Source of the DNA: Glycomyces sambucus
GTDB lineage: Bacteria; Actinomycetota; Actinomycetes; Mycobacteriales; Micromonosporaceae
Direction of reading: 5' to 3'
Length of the DNA: 64,000 nt
Assembly: GCF_900102815.1 (NCBI RefSeq)
Contig: NZ_FNGF01000002.1
Span: 682,001-746,000 of the forward strand
Shown: piece by piece, positions 25,216-33,378 of the stretch
How the letters are laid out: each line of letters starts with the position of its first letter
How positions within the stretch are numbered: position 1 is the first letter of the stretch
Position numbers and translations under genes: made by a program
Notes under the pieces: generated by a model
The model's database searches: none
What the model was told of the DNA's origin: nothing
The model's input: only the letters and a program-made list of their open reading frames with translations

Positions 25216-28059
25216 GTGGTCGTGTTCCCGGGGGGTCGTTTGCTGGTACTGCTTGCCTGCTACGCCGCCGCGGCGATGCTCGCCCCCGCCCTCGTCAGAC
25301 TGCTCGGACCCAAGGCCCTCTACGTCGTCGCCGCCGTCCCCGCGGCGACGTTCGCGTGGGCGCTCGCGCAGACCGGGACGGTGCGCGCGGGCGGCGCGGT
25401 CGCGGAGGTCCACCCGTGGGTGCCGCGGCTGGGCCTGGAGCTGGCGTTCCGGATGGACGCGTTCCCGTGGCTCATGGTGCTCCTGGTCGGCGGCGTCGGC
25501 GCGCTGGTGCTCGCCTACAGCGCCCACTACTTCTCCCCCGGCGAGGACGGGCTCGGGCGCTTCGCGGCGGTGTTCTGCGCGTTCGCGGGCGCCATGTTCG
25601 GGCTCGTGGTCGCCGACGACCTGCTGCTGCTGTACGTGTTCTGGGAGCTGACCTCGGTCTTCTCGTACCTCCTCATCGGACACGACCCGGCGAAGGGCGC
25701 GAGCCGCTGGGCCGCGATGCAGGCGCTCCTGGTGACCACGTTCGGCGGGCTCGCGATGCTCACCGGGTTCATCATGCTCGGCCAGCACGCGGGCACCTAC
25801 CGGCTCTCCGAGGTGCTGGCGGACCCGCCCGGCGGCGCGTACCTGGTGTCCGCGCTGGTGCTGGTCCTGCTGGGGGCGCTGTCGAAGTCGGCGGTGTTCC
25901 CGTTCAGCTTCTGGCTCCCCAGCGCGATGGCCGCGCCCACTCCGGTGAGCGCGTACCTGCACGCCGCCGCGATGGTCAAGGCCGGGGTGTTCCTCATCGG
26001 GATGCTCACCCCCGCGTTCGCCTCCGACCCGCCGTGGCAGCAGGCGGTCTGGGCCTGCGGGGCGGTGACGTTCCTGTTCGGCGGGTGGACCGCGCTGCGC
26101 CAGACCGACATCAAGCTCATGCTCGCGTACGGGACGGTGAGCCAGCTCGGGATGATCGCGATCGTGCTCGGCGCCGGGACGCGGACGGCGGCGCTCGCCG
26201 GGGCCGCGCTCCTGGCCGGGCACGCCATGTTCAAGGCCGCGCTGTTCCTGGTCGTGGGCATCGTCGACAAGACCACCGGCACCCGCGAGATCTACTCGCT
26301 CAGCGGCCTCGGCGCCCGCAGGCCGGTCCTGGCCGCGACCGCGGTCCTCGCGGTGGCCTCGATGATCGGGTTCCCGCCGACGCTCGGGTTCGTCGCGAAG
26401 GAGGCGATGCTGGCCGCGTTCTGGGACGGCGGGGCCTGGTCGCGGGCGATGCTCGCCGTCCTCGTGGCCGGATCGGCGCTCACCGTCGGGTACGGGCTGC
26501 GGTTCCTGTGGGGGGCGTTCGCGCGCAAGGACGACGTGGACGACCGCGAGTTCGCGCCGGTCGGCCCGGGGTTCATCGCCGCGCCGGTGGTCCTGGCGCT
26601 CACCGGACTCGGCGCGGGGCTCCTCGCCGCGGGCGCCGACGGGCTCCTGGCCCCGTACGCGGACCGGTACCCCGCGACCGCGCACGCCTACCACCTGGGG
26701 CTGTGGCACGGGTTCACGCCCGCGCTCGGCTTCTCGGGGATCGCGCTCGCGACCGGGGCGGTGCTGTACCTGGCGACGCGCCGGACCAGCGGCTGGCGGT
26801 CGCTGAAGCTCCCGTTCAAGTCCGGGACGGTCTACAAGCGGGCGCTCGAAGGGGTCGACCGGGCCGCGGTCGAGCTGACCGGGCGCACCCAGCGCGGTTC
26901 GCTGCCGTTCTACCTCGGCGTCATCCTGGTGACGCTGGTGGTGTTCGGCGGCGGGATGCTCCTGTTCGCCGGGCCCTGGCCCCTCGCGCTCAAGCCGTTC
27001 GACACCCCGCTCCAGCTCGCCTCCGGGGCGATCATCGTCGCGGCGGCGATCGCCGCCGCGACCGCGAAGCGGCGCCTGACGGCGATGGTCCTCACCGGCG
27101 TCTCGGGCTACGGGGTCGCCACCCTGTTCATCTTCCACGGCGCGCCCGACCTGGCGCTCACCCAGTTCCTGGTCGAGACCGTCACCATCGTCATGTTCGT
27201 GCTCGTGCTGCGGCGCCTGCCCGCCGGGTTCTCCGAGCGGCCGGTGAAGCGGGTGCGGCGCTTCAGGGTCGCGATCGGGATCGCCGCGGGGACCGTGGTC
27301 GCGGGCATGGCCTACGCGGCCGTGAGCGGCCGGACCGCGGCGCCGGTCTCGGACCTGTTCCCGGACCTGGCCGTGAGCTACGGCGGCGGGCACAACATCG
27401 TGAACGTCATCCTCGTCGACATCCGCGCGTGGGACACCATGGGCGAGATCGCGGTCCTCCTCGTGGCCGCCACCGGCGTCGCCAGCCTCATCTTCGGCCG
27501 CGACCGGCTCATGCACCGCCGCGGCGGGTCCAGGCCGGCGCCGCCGAAGACCGGCGAGCACGTCAAGTGGCTGGCCCGGCCCGAGTCCGACGGCAGCCAC
27601 CAGGCGATCATCCTCCAGGTGGTCACCCGGCTGCTGTTCCACACCATCGTCCTGTTCTCGATCTACCTGCTGTTCACCGGCCACAACCACCCCGGCGGCG
27701 GGTTCGCCGGGGGCCTGGTCGCCGGGATCGCGCTCGCCATCCGCTACCTCGCGGGCGGGCGGGCCGAGCTCAACGCCGCCGCGCCGGTCGACGCGGGCAA
27801 GCTCCTCGGCACCGGGCTGCTCGTCTCGGTCGGCACCGGGGCCGCCTCGATGGTCCTGGGCGGCAAGGTGCTCCAGAGCGCCGTCCTCGACTTCGAGCTG
27901 CCCCTGGTCGGGCACGTCCACTTCGTCACCTCCACGTTCTTCGACATCGGCGTGTACCTCGTGGTGGTCGGCCTGGTACTCGACATCCTGCGCAGCCTCG
28001 GCGCCGAGATCGACCGCAACCAGGAGGCCGACGCCCTGCCCGAGAAGGAGGCCGCATGA
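25216..28059 (+). CDS. mrpA: Na+/H+ antiporter subunit A with fused subunit B (MrpAB)
   Basis: The 947-residue protein is the large subunit of the multisubunit Mrp cation/proton antiporter. The N-terminal part is homologous to complex I NuoL/ND5 (FWELTSVFSYLLIGH, PFSFWLPSAMAAPTPVSAYL, MLAYGTVSQLGMI). A DUF4040-type region around GAPDLALTQFLVETVTIVMF follows, and the last 150 residues carry the MrpB signature (FHTIVLFSIYLLFTGHNHPG). The fusion of A and B is the usual state in actinomycetes. GTG 25216 is the longest start; TTG 25240, preceded by a G-rich ribosome-binding site and giving LLVLLACYAAAAM, is a credible alternative. It acts in the membrane for Na+ and alkali tolerance. Confidence 0.93.
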   Translation: MVVFPGGRLLVLLACYAAAAMLAPALVRLLGPKALYVVAAVPAATFAWALAQTGTVRAGGAVAEVHPWVPRLGLELAFRMDAFPWLMVLLVGGVGALVLAYSAHYFSPGEDGLGRFAAVFCAFAGAMFGLVVADDLLLLYVFWELTSVFSYLLIGHDPAKGASRWAAMQALLVTTFGGLAMLTGFIMLGQHAGTYRLSEVLADPPGGAYLVSALVLVLLGALSKSAVFPFSFWLPSAMAAPTPVSAYLHAAAMVKAGVFLIGMLTPAFASDPPWQQAVWACGAVTFLFGGWTALRQTDIKLMLAYGTVSQLGMIAIVLGAGTRTAALAGAALLAGHAMFKAALFLVVGIVDKTTGTREIYSLSGLGARRPVLAATAVLAVASMIGFPPTLGFVAKEAMLAAFWDGGAWSRAMLAVLVAGSALTVGYGLRFLWGAFARKDDVDDREFAPVGPGFIAAPVVLALTGLGAGLLAAGADGLLAPYADRYPATAHAYHLGLWHGFTPALGFSGIALATGAVLYLATRRTSGWRSLKLPFKSGTVYKRALEGVDRAAVELTGRTQRGSLPFYLGVILVTLVVFGGGMLLFAGPWPLALKPFDTPLQLASGAIIVAAAIAAATAKRRLTAMVLTGVSGYGVATLFIFHGAPDLALTQFLVETVTIVMFVLVLRRLPAGFSERPVKRVRRFRVAIGIAAGTVVAGMAYAAVSGRTAAPVSDLFPDLAVSYGGGHNIVNVILVDIRAWDTMGEIAVLLVAATGVASLIFGRDRLMHRRGGSRPAPPKTGEHVKWLARPESDGSHQAIILQVVTRLLFHTIVLFSIYLLFTGHNHPGGGFAGGLVAGIALAIRYLAGGRAELNAAAPVDAGKLLGTGLLVSVGTGAASMVLGGKVLQSAVLDFELPLVGHVHFVTSTFFDIGVYLVVVGLVLDILRSLGAEIDRNQEADALPEKEAA

Positions 28060-28496
28060 CCCCGAACCTGGTGTACGTCGTCGTCGTGGGGGTGCTCGTC
28101 GGCGCCGGGGTGTCGCTCCTGCTCGAACGCACGCTGACGCGGATCATCATCGGCGTGGTCCTCATCGGCAACGGCGTCAACGTGCTCATCCTCATGGGCG
28201 GCGCGTTCGGCACGCCCCCGATCGTCGGCGGCGGGCCCGACGAGGACATGAGCGACCCGCTCCCGCAGGCGATGATCCTCACCGCCATCGTCATCACCCT
28301 CGGCATCACCGCGTTCCTGCTCGCCATGGCCTACCGGAGCTGGCAGCTCCTCGGCCACGACGAGGTCCAGGACGACGACGAGGACACCCGCATCATCGGC
28401 CTCGCCGAACGCGACGAGGGCCCGCACGCCAAGGAGAGCGGCGACGACGACCTCCCGGCCCCGGTGTACACGTGCGAGCCGCAGGAGCGCCGATGA
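28056..28496 (+). CDS. mrpC: Na+/H+ antiporter subunit C (MrpC)
   Basis: The 146-residue protein has three membrane helices and is homologous to NuoK. It carries GVSLLLERTLTRIIIGVVLI and GNGVNVLIL in the second helix and DPLPQAMILTAIVITLGITA in the third, where the acidic and basic residues of the proton path sit. The tail after residue 105 is unusually acidic (DEVQDDDEDTR) and hydrophilic. Its ATG overlaps the mrpA stop (ATGA) and its stop overlaps mrpD, so expression is coupled. Confidence 0.93.
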   Translation: MTPNLVYVVVVGVLVGAGVSLLLERTLTRIIIGVVLIGNGVNVLILMGGAFGTPPIVGGGPDEDMSDPLPQAMILTAIVITLGITAFLLAMAYRSWQLLGHDEVQDDDEDTRIIGLAERDEGPHAKESGDDDLPAPVYTCEPQERR

Positions 28497-30049
28497 CCTG
28501 GCTCGTCCCGCTCCCGGTCGTCATCCCGCTGCTCGGGGCCGCGCTGACGCTCGTCATGGCCCGGCGGCCCGCCGCCCAGCGCACCGTCAGCCTCACCGCG
28601 CTCACCGCCACGCTCGCCGTCGCCTCGATGCTCCTGTGGCTCACGGTGGCCGACGGCCCGCAGGTCGTGGCGGTCGGCGGCTGGCCGCCGCCGCTGGGGA
28701 TCGTCCTCATCGCCGACAAGCTCGCCGCGCTCATGCTCGTGGTCTCCACCGCGGTGACCCTGTGCGTCCTGGTCTACTCGATCGGGCAGGGCGCGGCCGA
28801 CGGCGACGAGGAGACGCCGCTGTCGGTGTACCACCCGACGTACCTGGCGCTCACCGCCGGCGTCACCAACGCGTTCCTGTCCGGGGACCTGTTCAACCTG
28901 TACGTCGGCTTCGAGGTGCTGCTGGTCGCCAGCTACGTGCTGCTCACGTTGGGCAGCACCGAGAACCGCATCCGGGCCGGCACCACGTACGTCGTGGTGA
29001 GCCTCCTGTCCTCGGTGATCTTCCTGAGCGCGCTCGGCCTCGTCTACGCCGCCACGGGCACGCTGAACATGGCGCAGCTCGCCGGGAGGTTCGACGCGCT
29101 CCCCGACAACCTGCGGCTGCTGCTGCAGGGGATGCTGCTGCTGGCGTTCGGGATCAAGGCCGCGGTGTTCCCGCTCGGGGCGTGGCTGCCCGACAGCTAC
29201 CCGACCGCGCCCGCGCCGGTGACGGCCGTGTTCGCGGGCCTGCTCACGAAAGTGGGCGTGTACGCGGTGATCCGCACCGAGACGCTGCTGTTCCCCGACG
29301 GGCGCATCGGCGACGTGCTGCTGGTGGTCTCGCTGCTGACGATGGTCGTGGGCATCCTCGGCGCGGTGGCGCAGTCCGACCTCAAGCGGCTCCTGTCCTT
29401 CACGCTCATCAGCCACATCGGGTACATGCTGTTCGGGGTGGCCCTCGCGACCGAGGCCGGGCTCTCGGGCGCGATCTTCTACATCGCCCACCACATCACG
29501 ATCCAGACCACGCTGTTCCTCGCCGCCGGGCTCGTGGAGCGCCGCGGCGGCTCCACCGCGCTCGACCGGCTCGGGGGCCTGGGGAGGCTCGCGCCGGTGC
29601 TCGCCATCCTGTTCTTCATCCCCGCGCTCAACCTCGCGGGCATCCCGCCGTTCTCCGGGTTCCTCGGGAAGCTCGGCCTGCTCCAGGCCGGAGTGGACGC
29701 GTCCGGGCCGCTCGCGTGGGCGGTCGTCGCGGGCGGGGTCGTCACCAGCCTGCTCACGCTGTACGCGATCGGGCGCGTCTGGAACCTCGCGTTCTGGCGC
29801 ACCCCGCACCCGGACATGCCCGTCGCCGACAGCGCCGGGAACCGCAGCGGCGTCGGCACGCCCGACACCGAGGGGTCCGCGGTGCTCCTGCCGCGGATGA
29901 TGCTCGCGCCCACGGTCGCACTGGTGGCCTTCGGCATCGCGCTCACCGTGGTGGCCGGGCCGCTGTTCGAGCTCACCGCGGAGGCCGCGGGCGACCTCAT
30001 CGAGCGCACCCCGTACATCGAGGCCGTCTTCCCGGGCGGTGCGCCGTGA
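28493..30049 (+). CDS. mrpD: Na+/H+ antiporter subunit D (MrpD)
   Basis: The 518-residue subunit has about fourteen membrane helices and is homologous to NuoM/NuoN. Characteristic segments are GDLFNLYVGFEVLLVASYVL, FGIKAAVFPLGAWLPDSYPT and the helix with AQSDLKRLLSFTLISHIGYM, which includes the Lys of the proton channel. ATG 28493 overlaps the mrpC stop (ATGA); an earlier in-frame start at 28472 lies within mrpC and is rejected. It forms the antiporter core with MrpA. Confidence 0.94.
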   Translation: MTWLVPLPVVIPLLGAALTLVMARRPAAQRTVSLTALTATLAVASMLLWLTVADGPQVVAVGGWPPPLGIVLIADKLAALMLVVSTAVTLCVLVYSIGQGAADGDEETPLSVYHPTYLALTAGVTNAFLSGDLFNLYVGFEVLLVASYVLLTLGSTENRIRAGTTYVVVSLLSSVIFLSALGLVYAATGTLNMAQLAGRFDALPDNLRLLLQGMLLLAFGIKAAVFPLGAWLPDSYPTAPAPVTAVFAGLLTKVGVYAVIRTETLLFPDGRIGDVLLVVSLLTMVVGILGAVAQSDLKRLLSFTLISHIGYMLFGVALATEAGLSGAIFYIAHHITIQTTLFLAAGLVERRGGSTALDRLGGLGRLAPVLAILFFIPALNLAGIPPFSGFLGKLGLLQAGVDASGPLAWAVVAGGVVTSLLTLYAIGRVWNLAFWRTPHPDMPVADSAGNRSGVGTPDTEGSAVLLPRMMLAPTVALVAFGIALTVVAGPLFELTAEAAGDLIERTPYIEAVFPGGAP

Positions 30050-30609
30050 ACGGGCCGTCCCTGACCAAGCGCGAGCGGCTGCGCAGCCGCGTCACCGCCG
30101 TGATCGGCCTGATCCTGGTGTGGAACCTCCTGTGGGGGTCCTTCACCTGGCTCAACACGATCTCCGGCGCGGTCATCGCCGTCCTGCTCCTCGTGGTCTT
30201 CCCGCTCCCGCCGGTCAAGTTCGGCGGAAGGCTCCGGCCGCTCCACGTCGTCACGTTCTTCGCCCGCTTCTTCTTCGACCTCGTCGTGGCGAGCTTCCAG
30301 GTCGCGTTCCTGGCGTTCCGGCCCGGCGAACCCAAGAGCGCCATCGTGGCCGTGCGGCTGCGGGTCAGGAGCGACCTGAACATGACGCTGGTCGCCGAGG
30401 CGGTCTCGCTCGTGCCCGGCAGCCTCATCGCCGAGGCCGACCAGCGGACCGGGACCCTGTACATCCACATGCTCGGCGTCAAGGACGCCGCGCACCTCGA
30501 ACACCTCCGCGCCGAGGTCCTGCGCCTGGAGGCGCGGCTCGTGCGGGCCATCGGCTCCGACGCGGAGCTGCGCAAGGTCAACGACTCCCGAGAGGAGCCC
30601 GCGGCATGA
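30046..30609 (+). CDS. mrpE: Na+/H+ antiporter subunit E (MrpE)
   Basis: The 187-residue protein starts with a basic segment (LTKRERLRSR) and two to three membrane helices, then the soluble MrpE domain containing VAVRLRVRSDLNMTLVAEAV and SLVPGSLIAEADQRTGTLYI, which is diagnostic. GTG 30046 overlaps the mrpD stop (GTGA). MrpE is needed for assembly and stability of the complex. Confidence 0.93.
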   Translation: MNGPSLTKRERLRSRVTAVIGLILVWNLLWGSFTWLNTISGAVIAVLLLVVFPLPPVKFGGRLRPLHVVTFFARFFFDLVVASFQVAFLAFRPGEPKSAIVAVRLRVRSDLNMTLVAEAVSLVPGSLIAEADQRTGTLYIHMLGVKDAAHLEHLRAEVLRLEARLVRAIGSDAELRKVNDSREEPAA

Positions 30610-30866
30610 CCGTCGCCGCCGTCGCCATCGCCGTCCTGCTCACCGCCGCCTGCGCCATGACCCTCGTCAGGATCGTGCGCGGACCCACCACACTGGACCG
30701 CATCGTCGCCACCGACGTGCTCCTGGCGATCACCGTCACCGCCATCGCCGCCGAGGCCGCGTTCACCCGCGACCCCACGGCCCTGCCGGTGCTGGTCGTG
30801 GTGTCGCTCATGGGCTTCACCGGCGCGGTCAGCGTCGCCCGCTTCGTCACCAGGGAGGAGCGGTGA
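30606..30866 (+). CDS. mrpF: Na+/H+ antiporter subunit F (MrpF)
   Basis: The 86-residue protein has three membrane helices with the family segment VRIVRGPTTLDRIVATDVLL, whose Asp is conserved and essential in studied Mrp systems, and LPVLVVVSLMGFTGAVSVAR at the end. Start and stop overlap the neighbouring cistrons by four bases each (ATGA and GTGA). Confidence 0.93.
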   Translation: MTVAAVAIAVLLTAACAMTLVRIVRGPTTLDRIVATDVLLAITVTAIAAEAAFTRDPTALPVLVVVSLMGFTGAVSVARFVTREER

Positions 30867-31246
30867 CCGTCCAGGGCGTCCTCGACGCCGTCGCCGCGGT
30901 CTGCATGGTCACCGGGGCGCTCCTCAGCCTGGCCGCCGGCATCGCGCTGCTGCGCTTCCCGGACCTGCTCTCGCGCATGCACGCCGCCGCGAAGCCGCAG
31001 GTGCTCGGACTGCTGCTGGTCCTCACCGGCTGCGCCATCCGGATCGGCACCGTCCTCGACATCACCACGATGGTGCTCATCGCGGTCTTCCAGCTCGCCA
31101 CCGCGCCCGTCGCCGCCCACATGGTCGGGCGCGCGGCCTACCGCGACGGCCAGACCCGGTCCGACCTCCTCCTCACCGACGAGCTCGCGCCCCACCTCGA
31201 CGAGTACGCCGACCAGACCGCCCCGAACCCGGAGCGGCGTCCGTGA
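30863..31246 (+). CDS. mrpG: Na+/H+ antiporter subunit G (MrpG)
   Basis: The 127-residue protein has three membrane helices. The MrpG signature LLRFPDLLSRMHAAAKPQVL and the helix ATAPVAAHMVGRAAY are present, and the C-terminus is hydrophilic. GTG 30863 overlaps the mrpF stop. It is the last gene of the operon, followed by a strong hairpin terminator at 31278. Confidence 0.93.
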   Translation: MTVQGVLDAVAAVCMVTGALLSLAAGIALLRFPDLLSRMHAAAKPQVLGLLLVLTGCAIRIGTVLDITTMVLIAVFQLATAPVAAHMVGRAAYRDGQTRSDLLLTDELAPHLDEYADQTAPNPERRP

Positions 31247-31277
31247 ACGAGCGGCGGGGCAGGTCCCGGCATGAGCG

Positions 31278-31309
31278 GGCCCGCGCGCCCGGCTCCGGGC
31301 GCGCGGGCC
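31278..31309. terminator. Strong bidirectional terminator between mrp and sugar operons
   Basis: A perfect 13-bp all-GC stem (GGCCCGCGCGCCC at 31278-31290, complement at 31297-31309) closes a 6-base loop. It lies 31 bases after mrpG and 13 bases after the end of the convergent DUF6807 gene. Confidence 0.75.
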
Positions 31310-31322
31310 GTCCCTCTCCGGA

Positions 31323-32231
31323 TCAGGCTTCCTTGAGGACCGCGCGGACCGCGTCCGCGAGGTCGGGTGCGGCGCTCGCGTCGGCGTCGGCGATCCCCAC
31401 GCCGTAGCGGAAGCGGACCGTCGTCCCCTCGGGCACGGTCAGCTCCTCGCTGAAGAACGGCGCCGGGTTGAGCGCGGCGAACTCCTCGCTGCGCGCGAAC
31501 CACTGCGGCGGGTGCTGCGGGTTCTCGTGGTGGTCGACCATGAGCACCAGCGCGTTCGCGTCGTCCTCGTCGTGGCGCCCGGCGAAGGCCATCCACTCGT
31601 GGCGCCCGCCGCGCATCTCGCTGCCGGGCCCGGAGGCGTCGGCGGTGACGAGGGTGCCGTCGGTGAACGAGCGCGGGCCGCGCCAGAACAGGCCGCCGTA
31701 CCCGGCGTTCTCGCGCCCGCGCGTGGTCGGCGAGCCGATCGCGATGTCGCGCCCGGAGACGTTGGTCATCGCGGTGTCGAAGGTGAGCGCCCACGCCTCG
31801 GGGGAGAGCAGGCTCGCCGCGACGGTGCGGCGCTCGGTGAACCACCGCTCCCCCGCCTGGGTGGTCCATTCGAGGTCGTGGGAGAAGACCACGCGGTCGC
31901 CGTCGGCGTCGAGGCGCGCGATGTCCCGGTGGCGCTGGGTGCCGTTGTTGTCGAGCTGCACGTAGTGCCGCCCGTGGACGTAGGTCGGTCCGCCCCAGAA
32001 GTTCTCGTCCTCGACCACCGGCAGCGACCAGGCGATGCCCTTGTGCCACACGTGGTCCCAGGGCCGGAACAGGCTCACCTGGCGTCCCGAGCGGGCGTGG
32101 AGCGGGCTCAGGTACGGCTTCGGCGACTCCAGTCGGGGCGTGTCGGGCCGGTAGACGTAGCGCAGCAGCGGGGTCGCGCCGTCGAGGACGGTCAGGGACG
32201 ATCCGATGTCGTGCCGGGCTCGGAGACTCAT
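31323..32231 (-). CDS. DUF6807/PmoA-like family protein
   Basis: The 302-residue protein matches the family annotated as PmoA-like or DUF6807, found in sugar-utilisation operons and unrelated to methane oxidation in function. Conserved-looking segments are LLRYVYRPDTPRLESPKPYL near the start, FRPWDHVWHKGIAWSLP, and SPTTRGRENAGYGGLFWRGP. The fold is predicted to be mostly beta and may bind carbohydrate. Its ATG overlaps the stop of the upstream oxidoreductase (ATGA). It is the last gene of the LacI-controlled sugar operon. The catalytic role is not established. Confidence 0.78.
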   Translation of the reverse strand: MSLRARHDIGSSLTVLDGATPLLRYVYRPDTPRLESPKPYLSPLHARSGRQVSLFRPWDHVWHKGIAWSLPVVEDENFWGGPTYVHGRHYVQLDNNGTQRHRDIARLDADGDRVVFSHDLEWTTQAGERWFTERRTVAASLLSPEAWALTFDTAMTNVSGRDIAIGSPTTRGRENAGYGGLFWRGPRSFTDGTLVTADASGPGSEMRGGRHEWMAFAGRHDEDDANALVLMVDHHENPQHPPQWFARSEEFAALNPAPFFSEELTVPEGTTVRFRYGVGIADADASAAPDLADAVRAVLKEA

Positions 32232-33352
32232 GCGGTGACCGCTTTCCTGGTGGGGGCCCACGGGACGGCGCCGCCGTCCATGCCGCGGGCGAACGGGTCG
32301 TCGCCGGTGATCTCCCCGGCGGCGACGGGCCGGCCCCGGAAGGCCGAGGCGTAGGTGGCGGCGGCGAACTCGAGGGTCCGGCGGGCCTCCGCGAGGGAGA
32401 CGCCGGGTTCGGTCGCATCGCCTTCCGACGCGCTGTCCAAAGCGTCGAGGATCGACCGGATCTGGAGCACGTGGCCGCTCGCCGGGGCCGCGTCGTCGGG
32501 GATCCACATGTCCGCCAGGCGCTCGTGGCCGGGCGCGGGCGTGAAGCGCCAGTCGGCGTCGGTGTAGCCGTACAGGTGCTCGACCTCGACGGTGGCGTGC
32601 TCGAAGTCGAAGCGGAGCCGGGAGACCTCGCGGGGCGAGACCACTGAGTTGACCACGGTGGCGAGCGCGCCGTTCGCGAAGCGGGCCAGCGCCATCGAGA
32701 CGTCCTCGGTGTCGGTGGGCCGCGAGAGGCGCCCGGCGGCGGCGCGGACCTCGGTCCACGGGCCGAGGACCGACAGGAGCAGGTCGTACTGGTGGATGCC
32801 GTGGCCCATGGTGGGGCCGCCGCCCTCGGCGTCCCAGGTGCCGCGCCAGGGGACGGCGAAGTAGTCGTCGTCGCGGTACCAGAGGGTCTCGCAGACGGCG
32901 ACGAGCGGGCGGCCGAGGACGCCGGCCTCCAGGAGGCGGCGCAGGCGCACGGCGGCGGCGCCGTACCGGTGCTGGAAGACCGTGAGGACGGGGGTGCCGG
33001 TGGCCTCCTGGACGGCGGCGAGCTCGTCCATCTCGGCGAGGCTGAGGGCGGTGGGCTTCTCGACGAGGACCGGGACGCCCGCGCGCATCGCGGCGATGGC
33101 CAAGGGCGCGTGGGTCTTCGGCGGGGTGCAGAGGTGGACGAGGTCCAGTTCCTCGGCGGCGAGGAGTGCTTCGGCGGTGCCGTAGACGGCCGGGACGCCG
33201 TACTGCGCGGCGAAGGCGGCGGCGCGGTCGGGGTCGAGTTCGGCGACGGCGACCAGTTCGGCCCGGTCGCCGAGCGCGGCGAGCGACTGCGCGTGCCGGT
33301 GGGCGATGCCGCCGGTGCCGACGACGGCGGCGCGGTGTTTCGGGTGCTGCAT
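32228..33352 (-). CDS. Gfo/Idh/MocA-family sugar oxidoreductase
   Basis: The 374-residue protein has an N-terminal Rossmann fold (AAVVGTGGIAHRHAQSL, Gly-x-Gly-x-x-Ala) and the family motif EKPTALS with the catalytic-type Lys of EKP near residue 93. The C-terminal part is the GFO_IDH_MocA_C substrate domain; GGGPTMGHGIHQYDLLL carries the conserved His residues. It oxidises or isomerises a sugar or cyclitol with NAD(P). Genes of this kind next to an ABC importer usually act on the imported sugar. It starts at ATG 33352, 26 bases after the binding protein, and overlaps the DUF6807 gene by four bases. Confidence 0.88.
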   Translation of the reverse strand: MQHPKHRAAVVGTGGIAHRHAQSLAALGDRAELVAVAELDPDRAAAFAAQYGVPAVYGTAEALLAAEELDLVHLCTPPKTHAPLAIAAMRAGVPVLVEKPTALSLAEMDELAAVQEATGTPVLTVFQHRYGAAAVRLRRLLEAGVLGRPLVAVCETLWYRDDDYFAVPWRGTWDAEGGGPTMGHGIHQYDLLLSVLGPWTEVRAAAGRLSRPTDTEDVSMALARFANGALATVVNSVVSPREVSRLRFDFEHATVEVEHLYGYTDADWRFTPAPGHERLADMWIPDDAAPASGHVLQIRSILDALDSASEGDATEPGVSLAEARRTLEFAAATYASAFRGRPVAAGEITGDDPFARGMDGGAVPWAPTRKAVTA

Positions 33353-33378
33353 GCGGTGGTGTGCTCCTGTTCTGGGTG

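Noticed and set aside
22703-25651. Plus-strand frames of about 790 codons opposite the M28 peptidase
   Set aside because: Composition is Gly/Glu/Val-rich shadow sequence; the minus strand encodes the peptidase with every metal ligand.
25531-25796. Small minus-strand ORF inside mrpA
   Set aside because: It is a shadow frame with no conserved content, within a fully conserved antiporter gene.
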